DNA of 6,264 bases, taken from Rubritepida sp. Lineage in GTDB: Bacteria > Pseudomonadota > Alphaproteobacteria > Acetobacterales > Acetobacteraceae. The stretch spans positions 1-6,264 of the forward strand of contig JACMRO010000468.1 of the NCBI GenBank assembly GCA_014376425.1. Reading direction: 5' to 3'. Of this stretch, positions 1 to 5,992 are shown one piece after another (positions within the stretch are counted from its first letter, which is position 1; each line of letters opens with the position of its first letter). The position numbers were made by a program, and so were the translations under genes. The notes under the pieces are model-generated. The model saw only the letters and a list, made by a program, of their open reading frames with translations. It was not told the DNA's origin and did not search any database.

Positions 1-1223
1 GAGGGCACGATGTTTCGCCGCCGCAATTCGACCCGGTCGATGCCGAGCTCGTTGGCCGCGGTGTCGATCAGCCTTTCGACCAGGTAATTGCTCTCCGGCC
101 GCCCGGCGCCGCGATAGGCGTCCACCGGCACGGTGTTCGTCAGCACGCCGATCACATTGGCGTGGATCGCCTGGAAGCCGTAGATCGAGGCCAGTACCTT
201 GGTGCCGGCACCGGTCGGAATGAAGGGTGCGAAGGTCGAGAGATAAGCGCCCATATTGGCGTAGTTCTTCGTCCGAAGTGCGAGAAACTTGCCGTCGGCG
301 TCCAGCGCCAGCTCACCGAGGGTAATGTTATCGCGGCCGTGGGTGTCGGACAGGAACGCCTCCGTCCGCTCCGCCGCCCAGCGCACCGGACGACCGACCT
401 GCCGCGCCGCGATCGCGCACAGCGCGTATTCGGCATACAAATACAGCTTCATGCCGAAGCCGCCGCCGACGTCGGGTGTGACGACGCGGATCTTCTCGGG
501 CGCGACCTTTAGCACGCTGCTGGCCAGCAGGTTCTTCACCAGCCAGGAGCCCTGTGTGCCGGCATAAAGGGTGAACTTTTCCTTCTCCGCATCGTATTCG
601 GCGGTGCAGGCGCGACCTTCCATGCTGGCCACCACGACCCGGTTGTTCACCACCGTCAGGCGGGTGACGTGGGCGGCGCCGGCGATCAGTGCCGCGGTCT
701 TGGTGCGGTCACCCGCCTCCCAGTCGAACACTGTGTTGCGCGCCACGCTGTCCCACACCTGCGGCTGGCCGGCCTCATGCGCCGTGGCCAGGTCGGTAGC
801 GCTGGGCAGCACCTCGTACTCGACCGTGATGGCCTCGGCCGCATCGCGCGCCTGCTCCACCGTCTCGGCGACAACGAAGGCGACCGGATCGCCGACATGG
901 CGGACATGGCTGGTGGCCAGCGGCAGGCGGGGCGTATCACCGCGCGGCGAGCCGTCGGCATTCTTCAATGGGATGGCGCAGGGGACTTCACCGATGCCCA
1001 TGGCCTGCAGGTCTGCCCCGATCAGCACCGCCAGCACGCCGGGCATCGTCTTGGCTTGCGTGGCGTCAATGCTGGTGATGCGGGCGTGAGCATGCGGGCT
1101 GCGCAGCACCTGGCCCTGGGTCTGCCCGGGCAGGGCGATGTCCCCGGTGTAGCGACCATCGCCCTTCAGCAGGCGGGGGTCTTCAATACGGCGGATGGAC
1201 TGGCTGAGGCCGAACTTCGCCAT
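1..1223 (-). CDS. Xanthine dehydrogenase/CoxL-family molybdopterin-binding subunit, C-terminus outside window
   Basis: Large subunit of a molybdenum hydroxylase, the chain that holds the Mo-pterin cofactor and hydroxylates its substrate. The window holds 407 codons from ATG 1223; the rest lies beyond base 1. Translation begins MAKFGLSQSIRRIEDPRLLKG, continues through RSPHAHARI (start of the a/b hammerhead domain, about residues 18-125), then VTPDVGGGFGMK (GGGFGMK at 253-259, the cofactor-binding signature) and AYRGAGR at 369-375. In the CO dehydrogenase literature AYRGAGR marks form II CoxL-like proteins, whereas true CO dehydrogenases (form I) carry AYxCSFR, so CO oxidation should not be assumed; the substrate is unknown. 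The catalytic glutamate expected near the C-terminus is outside the window. The start is supported by AAGGAG at 1231-1236, 7 bases upstream. The FAD and 2Fe-2S partners are not upstream; they may lie past the left edge. Confidence 0.93.
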   Translation of the reverse strand, partial: MAKFGLSQSIRRIEDPRLLKGDGRYTGDIALPGQTQGQVLRSPHAHARITSIDATQAKTMPGVLAVLIGADLQAMGIGEVPCAIPLKNADGSPRGDTPRLPLATSHVRHVGDPVAFVVAETVEQARDAAEAITVEYEVLPSATDLATAHEAGQPQVWDSVARNTVFDWEAGDRTKTAALIAGAAHVTRLTVVNNRVVVASMEGRACTAEYDAEKEKFTLYAGTQGSWLVKNLLASSVLKVAPEKIRVVTPDVGGGFGMKLYLYAEYALCAIAARQVGRPVRWAAERTEAFLSDTHGRDNITLGELALDADGKFLALRTKNYANMGAYLSTFAPFIPTGAGTKVLASIYGFQAIHANVIGVLTNTVPVDAYRGAGRPESNYLVERLIDTAANELGIDRVELRRRNIVP

Positions 1224-1313
1224 GATGCTGCTCCTTGCGACTGTCAGCAGGATGGGGTGCAAACCGCCATTCGCAAAGGGGCGATCACCGGTGCGCGTCG
1301 CGGCGCTGCCCCC
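1224..1313. other. Intergenic gap between small ORF and molybdopterin subunit
   Basis: A 90-base gap that holds the Shine-Dalgarno sequence of the downstream gene (AAGGAG, 1231-1236) and a weak GGGGC/GCCCC inverted repeat (1278-1282 and 1308-1312) around a poorly paired 25-base interior. I see no clear promoter or intrinsic terminator, so co-transcription with the upstream genes is possible but not shown. Confidence 0.5.
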
Positions 1314-1454
1314 TCACTTCTTCGAATTGGCGCCTTTCTTGCCCAATTCCGCCTGTGCGGAGGACGAGGTGCGAGGGTTGGACTTGCCTTCCTTCGCCGC
1401 CTTGGCATTCGCGCGCTGTGCCGTGGCACTGCCGTGGCCCTTCTTCTCCGCCAT
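1314..1454 (-). CDS. Small lysine/alanine-rich basic protein, 46 aa, unknown function
   Basis: A short frame starting MAEKKGHGSATAQRANAK and ending ELGKKGANSKK before TGA. It has 9 Lys, 2 Arg and only 3 Glu, 10 Ala, one Leu, and no Ile, Val, aromatic or Cys residues, so it should be strongly basic and largely disordered, with no signal peptide or membrane segment. Two ATG codons stand in tandem (1457 and 1454). A full AGGAGG at 1460-1465 sits 2 bases from the first and 5 from the second, so the second is the better start. It lies 51 bases after the pump stop codon and 90 bases before the molybdopterin subunit, on the same strand. I do not recognise the family. The C-terminal LGKKG is faintly like the KGG motif of small stress proteins, but that is too weak to name it. 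The perfect ribosome binding site and compact gap-filling position support a real gene. Confidence 0.62.
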   Translation of the reverse strand: MAEKKGHGSATAQRANAKAAKEGKSNPRTSSSAQAELGKKGANSKK

Positions 1455-1459
1455 CATCG

Positions 1460-1465
1460 CCTCCT
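1460..1465 (-). promoter_or_regulatory. Strong Shine-Dalgarno for the small basic ORF
   Basis: AGGAGG on the minus strand, a full match to the anti-SD core. Spacing of 5 bases to ATG 1454 against 2 to ATG 1457 favours the downstream ATG. It is the best ribosome binding site in the window and the main argument that the 46-codon frame is translated. Confidence 0.7.
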
Positions 1466-1505
1466 GTTTGTATCGGTCAGTCAACGCCGCGGCGGGATGG
1501 GCGTT

Positions 1506-4500
1506 TCAGGGCTGCGTGGGTGTGGGGCCCGCCGGCTTCGGCTTGCGGCGGAACCAGCCCTTCACAGTCTCGCGCCCCTGCTGAAAGGTGACGTAGAGCA
1601 TCGGGATCATGAAGATGCCGACCACCGCGGCGGCGATCATGCCGCCGAAGACGGGGGTGCCCACCGCCTGGCGCGACAATGCGGCAGCACCCCCCGCCCA
1701 GACCAGCGGTACCAGCCCCAGGATGAAGGCGATGGATGTCATCATCACCGCCCTGAACCGCATGCGCGCACCCAGAATCGCGGCCTCGCGGATCGGCAAG
1801 CCGGCCTCGCGCCGCTCCTTGGCGAATTCGACGATCAGGATGCCGTTTTTGGCGGCGAGGGCGATCAGCACCACCAGGCCGATCTGGGCGTAGACGTCCA
1901 GCGCCTTGCCGGCCAGAATCAGCGCCACGAACGAGCCCAGCCCGCCTGCGGCGACCGAAAGCAGCACTGGGATCGGGATGGTCCAGCTCTCATAGAGCGC
2001 GACCAGGAACAGGTAGGCGAACAGCAGCGCGAGCGCGATCAGCACCCCCGTGCGCCCCGCCGCCTGCTTTTCCTGGAAGGCCGTGCCGGTCCATTCGAAG
2101 CCGTAGCCCGGCGGCAGCACGCGCGATGAGAGCTGTTCCATGGCCAGCAGCGCATCGCCCGAGGAGGTGCCGGGCGAGGGTGAACCGTTCAACAGCACCG
2201 TGCGGCTGTTGTTGTAGCGGCTGATGGTCTGCGCACCCAGGACCACCCGCACATCGGCGAAGGCGCGCAGCGGCACCATCTGCCCGGTCTGGCTCCGCAC
2301 GCGGATCCGCCAGATGTCGGAGATCTCGTCGCGATCGGTCGCCTCGGCCTGGATGTTGACCTGCCAGGTACGGCCGAACAGGTTGAAGTCATTGACGTAG
2401 AAGCCGCCCAAGGTGGTCTGCAAAGCCGCGAAGACGTCGGAGATGCGCACCCCCAGCGCCTGCGCCTTGTCGCGGTCGACATCGAGGAAGAGCGAGGGCG
2501 TTGTTGGGGAGAAGGTGGAGAACACCCCGCGCAGCCGCGCATCCTGGTTGGCCGCGATCATCATGCCCAGCATGGCCTGGCCCAGCTCCCCCGGGTCGCG
2601 CCCCTCAAAATCCTGCAGCTGATATTCGAAGCCGCCACCGGTACCCAGGCCGATGATGGGCGGGATGTTGAAGGCGAAGACATTGGCTTGCCGGATACCT
2701 TGGGCCGCGCCCAACAGCCGCCCGATGGCGGCGAAGACGCTGTCCTGCGTGGCGGTGCGGTCGGCGAAGGGCTTCATCCGCGCCACCATGAAGGCGGCGT
2801 TGGACTGCGCCCCGCCATCGATCAGCGAAAAGCCCACGATGGCCAGCGTGTTCTCGATGGCAGGGTTGGAGCGCAGGATACCCTCGACCTGCTCCACCAC
2901 CGCCCGCGTGCGGCTGACCGAGGCGCCCTGCGGCAGCTGCATCTGCACGAAGAAGGCGCCCTGATCCTCCTGCGGCAGGAAGCCCTGCGGCGTGCGCAGG
3001 CTGGCGGTGTAGATGCCGAACAGGATGGCCGCCGTGATCGGGATGGCCAGGATCGACACCCGCACCAGCTTGCCGACCAGCCAGGCATAGCCGTCTCGCG
3101 CGCCATCAATGGCGCGCAGCACGTACTTGATGGGCCCGCGTCTGGGCCCGGTGTGGCTGAGCAGGATGGCGCAGAGCGCGGGCGACAACGTCAGCGCGTT
3201 GATCGCCGAGATGATCATGGCGACGATGATCGTCACCGCGAATTCGCGGAACAGCACGCCGGCCACGCCGGGAATGAAGGCCACCGGCACGAAGACCGAG
3301 AGCAGCACCATGGTGATGGCGATGATCGGTGCGGTGATCTCGGCCATCGCTTTCTTGGTGGCGTCGGCCGGCGAGAGGTGCGGCTCCTCCTCCATCACGC
3401 GTTCGACGTTTTCCACGACCACAATGGCGTCGTCGACCACGATGCCGATGGCCAGTACCATGGCCAGCAGCGAGATGGTGTTGGCGGTAAACCCGATCGC
3501 CAGCATTACCGCGAAGGTGCCGATCAGCGACACCGGCACGGCGATGGCCGGCACGATGGTCGCGCGGAAGCTGCCCAGGAACAGATAGACCACAAGGACC
3601 ACCAGCAGGAACGCCTCGCCCACCGTCTTCAACACCTCGACAATGGTGTCGGAGACGAAGGTCGAGGTGTCGTAGAACACCCGATAGTCGACGCCCTCGG
3701 GGAAGCGGGTCTTCAGCTCGTCCATGGCGCGGCCCACGGCGGCGGCCACCCCCACCGCGTTGGCGCCGGGCGAGAGGTAGATGCCCATGGTGACGGCGGG
3801 CTGGCCGTTGAGCCGGGATTCCGTGTCCTCATTGGCCGCCCCAAGCTCGATCCGCGCAACGTCGCGCACCCGCAGCATCGATCCATCGGGGTTGGCGCGG
3901 ATGATGATGTTGCCGAATTGCTCGGGCGAGGTGAGGCGACCTTGCGTCTGCATGTTGAACTGGAATTGTTGGTCGGGGCCGATCGGGCGGGCGCCGATGC
4001 GGCCCACGGCGGCCTGGATGTTCTGCCCCTGGATGGCGGCGATAATGTCCGACGGCGCGAGGTTAAGGCTGATCAGCCGGTCGACTTCGAACCAGATGCG
4101 CATCGAGTAGTCCAGCGCGCCGAACAGCTGCACCTGGCCGACGCCCGGCACCCGCGCCAGGCGATCGAGGATGTTGATGGTGGTGTAGTTGGACAGGAAG
4201 ATCGGCTGTCGCGACCCGTCCGGCGAGTAGATGAACAGGAATTGCAGCACCGCCGAGGATTGCTTGCGCACGGTGACGCCGTTGCGCTGCACCTCCTGCG
4301 GCAGGCGGGCCAGCGCGGCCTGTACCCGGTTGTTGACGTTGACCGTGGCGATATCGGGGTCGGTGCCGAGCGCGAAGGACACGCTGAGCGTGTAGGTGCC
4401 GTCATTGGCCGAGTTGGAGCGCATGTAGAGCATGCGGTCGACGCCGTTCACCGCGCTTTCCAGAGGCTGCGCCACCGTCTGCTCGACGACGGCGGCCGAG

Positions 4501-4658
4501 GCGCCGGGGTAGCGCGTCACCACCTGTACCTGTGGTGGCACGATGTTGGGGAACTGGCTGACCGGGATGACCGACAATGCGAGCGCGCCTGCGATCGTCG
4601 TCACGATGGCGATGACGATGGCGAGGCGCGGCCGGTCGACGAAGATGGAGGAAAGCAT
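1506..4658 (-). CDS. RND multidrug efflux pump, HAE1 (AcrB/MexF-like) inner-membrane subunit
   Basis: Proton-driven exporter of the inner membrane, the trimeric pump of a tripartite drug efflux system. At 1050 aa it is full length for the family. Visible layout: TM1 about 11-33, periplasmic porter/docking loop to about 343, TM2-TM6 about 345-496, a cytoplasmic linker, TM7 about 532-552, a second periplasmic loop to about 868, and TM8-TM12 to about 1024. The proton-relay residues are all present: Asp409-Asp410 in GIVVDDAIVVVENV (AcrB D407/D408), Lys937 in AAKNGILIVEF (K940), Arg967 (R971) and Thr974 (T978). The stretch GFEWTGTAFQEKQAAG is typical of the MexF/OqxB/BpeF side of HAE1. By my alignment two pocket phenylalanines of AcrB (F136, F617) are replaced by Val137 and Leu612, so substrates may differ. 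The start MLSSIFVDRP is canonical. It begins 9 bases after the adaptor stop without a visible Shine-Dalgarno, which suggests translational coupling. Function is well supported; the substrate is not predictable. Confidence 0.97.
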   Translation of the reverse strand: MLSSIFVDRPRLAIVIAIVTTIAGALALSVIPVSQFPNIVPPQVQVVTRYPGASAAVVEQTVAQPLESAVNGVDRMLYMRSNSANDGTYTLSVSFALGTDPDIATVNVNNRVQAALARLPQEVQRNGVTVRKQSSAVLQFLFIYSPDGSRQPIFLSNYTTINILDRLARVPGVGQVQLFGALDYSMRIWFEVDRLISLNLAPSDIIAAIQGQNIQAAVGRIGARPIGPDQQFQFNMQTQGRLTSPEQFGNIIIRANPDGSMLRVRDVARIELGAANEDTESRLNGQPAVTMGIYLSPGANAVGVAAAVGRAMDELKTRFPEGVDYRVFYDTSTFVSDTIVEVLKTVGEAFLLVVLVVYLFLGSFRATIVPAIAVPVSLIGTFAVMLAIGFTANTISLLAMVLAIGIVVDDAIVVVENVERVMEEEPHLSPADATKKAMAEITAPIIAITMVLLSVFVPVAFIPGVAGVLFREFAVTIIVAMIISAINALTLSPALCAILLSHTGPRRGPIKYVLRAIDGARDGYAWLVGKLVRVSILAIPITAAILFGIYTASLRTPQGFLPQEDQGAFFVQMQLPQGASVSRTRAVVEQVEGILRSNPAIENTLAIVGFSLIDGGAQSNAAFMVARMKPFADRTATQDSVFAAIGRLLGAAQGIRQANVFAFNIPPIIGLGTGGGFEYQLQDFEGRDPGELGQAMLGMMIAANQDARLRGVFSTFSPTTPSLFLDVDRDKAQALGVRISDVFAALQTTLGGFYVNDFNLFGRTWQVNIQAEATDRDEISDIWRIRVRSQTGQMVPLRAFADVRVVLGAQTISRYNNSRTVLLNGSPSPGTSSGDALLAMEQLSSRVLPPGYGFEWTGTAFQEKQAAGRTGVLIALALLFAYLFLVALYESWTIPIPVLLSVAAGGLGSFVALILAGKALDVYAQIGLVVLIALAAKNGILIVEFAKERREAGLPIREAAILGARMRFRAVMMTSIAFILGLVPLVWAGGAAALSRQAVGTPVFGGMIAAAVVGIFMIPMLYVTFQQGRETVKGWFRRKPKPAGPTPTQP
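3098..3117. repeat. 20-bp near-perfect palindrome inside the pump gene
   Basis: GCGCGCCAT and its exact reverse complement ATGGCGCGC flank the two bases CA, giving a 9-bp stem. It encodes about residues 515-521 of the pump, in the cytoplasmic linker between TM6 and TM7 where sequence constraint is low. It may be chance in GC-rich coding DNA. Confidence 0.6.
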
Positions 4659-4667
4659 CCGCGGGGC

Positions 4668-5882
4668 CTAGCGTGAAGCTGCGGGGGCTGGCGCCGGAGC
4701 ACCCGGTGGCCGCGCCGCCGCTGGTGCTGCCGGTGTGCCCGGCGGCCTGCCGGCTGGCAGGCCCGCCGGCGCCGGGTTGACCGGCGCATTCGGCCGTACC
4801 CTCTGCACACCCTCGGTGATGACCTGTTCGCCGCCCTGCAATCCTTCCTCGACCACCGCCATCTCTGCCGTGCCGCGCCCCAGCCGTACCGGCCGGCGTT
4901 GCGCCAGGTTGTTCTCGCCCACGATGAAGACGAAGAAACCGCTCTGGTCCTGGCCCACCGCGGCGCGCGGCACCACGATGGCCTGCACCGGCTCCACGCC
5001 CTCGACGGTGGCGGTCACGAACTGGCCGTCGATCAGTTCACGCGAATCGCCTGAACTGCCCGGTGCGCTGCGCACCGGGTTGGGGATCAGGGCGCGGATC
5101 AGGATGGTGTCGGTGGCGCGGTCGATCTGGGTGTCGATGAAGTCGATGCGCCCGACCTGGTTGTAGGGCCGGCCATCCACCAGGCGGACGCGCACCACGA
5201 CAGCCGAGGCGCCGCCGCGCGATTCGTAGCGCTGCCGCAGTTCCAGGGCCTGCCGCTGGCTGACGGTGAATGCGACGCGCATCGGGTCCTGACTGACGAT
5301 GGTGGCCATGGGCTCGGCGGCGTTGGGCGCCACGACATTGCCCACCGCATAGACGGCCCGGCCGATCTTGCCGGCGATGGGCGCGGTGACGTCGGTATAG
5401 GCGAGATTGATCTCGGCGACGCGGACCTGGGCCTGGGCCGCGAGCACGGCGGCGGCGCCGGTGCGTTCGCCCGCCTGCGCGGTGTCGGGCGCCACCTGGG
5501 TGCCGGCGCCGGTCGAGCGCAGGTCTCGTGCCCGGGCCAGGGTGACGCGGGCATTCTCGAGCGTCGCCTGGGCCGAGGCGCCGTTGGCACGCGCCTGGGC
5601 CAATTGCGCCTCGAACGGCGCGCGTTCGATGCGGAACAGGGCCGCGCCCTCGGCCACCTCGCCGCCCTCCTGAAACAGCCGGGCCTCAAGGAAGCCGGTG
5701 ACGCGGGCGCGGATTTCGACCCGGCTCACTGCCTCGATCCGCCCGACGAATTCGGCGGTTTCGGTCACCGGGCGACGCTCGGCCGGTTGGACGCCCACGG
5801 CAGGCGGTCCCTGCGGCCCGGGCTGGGCCCGCGCGGTTGCCATCAGGAGCAGAAGGAAGAGGGCCGTGCGGCGAGACGCCAT
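4668..5882 (-). CDS. RND efflux periplasmic adaptor (membrane fusion protein, AcrA/MexE type)
   Basis: Periplasmic adaptor linking the RND pump to an outer-membrane channel; 404 aa. Residues 1-19 (MASRRTALFLLLLMATARA) form a Sec signal peptide with probable cleavage before Gln20. There is no lipobox and no Cys in the protein, so unlike AcrA it should not be lipidated. Domains in order: first lipoyl half about 50-87 (VEIRARVTGFLEARLFQEGG), alpha-hairpin about 90-160, second lipoyl half about 162-184 (YTDVTAPIAGKIGRAVY), beta-barrel about 195-297 with the family-typical ELIDGQFV, and a membrane-proximal domain about 300-362. Residues 365-404 are a Pro/Ala/Gly-rich tail, probably disordered. ATG 5882 has GGAG at 5891-5894, 8 bases away. 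It is the first gene of the adaptor-pump operon. No outer-membrane factor or TetR/LysR regulator gene is adjacent. A loop at residues 269-284 is encoded by two abutting hairpins. Confidence 0.95.
   Translation of the reverse strand: MASRRTALFLLLLMATARAQPGPQGPPAVGVQPAERRPVTETAEFVGRIEAVSRVEIRARVTGFLEARLFQEGGEVAEGAALFRIERAPFEAQLAQARANGASAQATLENARVTLARARDLRSTGAGTQVAPDTAQAGERTGAAAVLAAQAQVRVAEINLAYTDVTAPIAGKIGRAVYAVGNVVAPNAAEPMATIVSQDPMRVAFTVSQRQALELRQRYESRGGASAVVVRVRLVDGRPYNQVGRIDFIDTQIDRATDTILIRALIPNPVRSAPGSSGDSRELIDGQFVTATVEGVEPVQAIVVPRAAVGQDQSGFFVFIVGENNLAQRRPVRLGRGTAEMAVVEEGLQGGEQVITEGVQRVRPNAPVNPAPAGLPAGRPPGTPAAPAAARPPGAPAPAPAASR
4744..4763. repeat. 8-bp-stem hairpin near the 3' end of the adaptor gene
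   Basis: GGCCTGCC and GGCAGGCC flank a 4-base loop (GGCT). It lies in the part encoding the Pro/Ala tail, about 75 bases before the adaptor stop and 85 before the pump start. In the adaptor-pump mRNA it would form a stable GC stem. A regulatory role is unproven, and the proline/glycine codon bias alone could create it. Confidence 0.5.
5034..5079. repeat. Two back-to-back perfect hairpins inside the adaptor gene
   Basis: First unit: CAGTTCA (5034-5040) and TGAACTG (5052-5058), a 7-bp stem with an 11-base loop. Second unit, starting at the next base: CCCGGTGCG (5059-5067) and CGCACCGGG (5071-5079) around CTG, a 9-bp stem. Together they encode about residues 269-284 (PVRSAPGSSGDSRELI), a flexible loop of the beta-barrel domain. 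They could be a small palindromic insertion tolerated in a loop, an mRNA structure, or chance. Confidence 0.7.
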
Positions 5883-5912
5883 GATCTGGACTCCGGGACA
5901 GCAAAAAAGAGA
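5825..5912. repeat. 88-bp direct repeat, internal copy (adaptor start region)
   Basis: This stretch is identical to 6177-6264, offset by 352 bases. It spans the adaptor's Shine-Dalgarno, its ATG and its first 19 codons (signal peptide). The bases just before each copy differ (T at 5824, C at 6176), so the left boundary is exact; the right boundary is cut by the window end. This copy is in its natural context, continuous with the adaptor gene. Confidence 0.97.
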
Positions 5913-5992
5913 CGGATGCTGTCAGATGTTGCAGCGCAGCACCACAGATGGGCGGCTTTTGCCAGATCGGGAGCGTGTGGGCAGGATAAGGG
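5883..5992. promoter_or_regulatory. Divergent intergenic region between adaptor and PBP1C-like gene
   Basis: These 110 bases separate the adaptor ATG (minus) from the GTG of the PBP1C-like frame (plus), so at least one promoter in each direction is expected here. It contains the adaptor's GGAG at 5891-5894, a run of six A at 5903-5908 (U-run in the adaptor leader), and AGGA at 5983-5986 for the plus-strand gene. I see no convincing -35/-10 pair and no clear operator palindrome of the kind a TetR regulator would bind. Confidence 0.5.
5983..5986 (+). promoter_or_regulatory. Shine-Dalgarno supporting the GTG start of the PBP1C-like gene
   Basis: AGGA stands 6 bases before GTG 5993. An in-frame TAA at 5987-5989 excludes any start further upstream, so GTG 5993 is the earliest possible start of this frame. 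Confidence 0.6.

Noticed and set aside
1278..1312. Possible terminator (GGGGC/GCCCC) between the small ORF and the molybdopterin subunit
   Set aside because: The stem is only 5 bp around a poorly paired 25-base interior, and no real U-tract follows on the transcribed strand.
1479..1484. TTGACT resembling a -35 box before the small ORF
   Set aside because: A 17-base spacer would put the -10 on the Shine-Dalgarno and start codon, and no TATAAT-like hexamer is there.
669..2129. Long plus-strand open frame (486 codons) across the molybdopterin subunit and pump genes
   Set aside because: It is antisense to two recognisable genes and to the small ORF between them, with a low-complexity translation and no family motif.
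2688..4676. Long plus-strand open frame (over 600 codons) opposite the pump gene
   Set aside because: Its translation is His/Asp/Arg/Gly-rich with no domain pattern, and it is fully antisense to a strongly supported RND gene; third-position GC bias produces such frames.
5903..5940. Attenuator-like hairpin plus U-run in the adaptor leader
   Set aside because: The only stem is 4-5 bp (GCTG/CAGC) and the six-U run is about ten bases away, so it would not terminate transcription.
5883..5968. GATCTGG...CCAGATC inverted repeat in the divergent region
   Set aside because: The arms are 7 bp and 72 bases apart; such a match is expected by chance in about 110 bases, and the spacing fits no usual operator.
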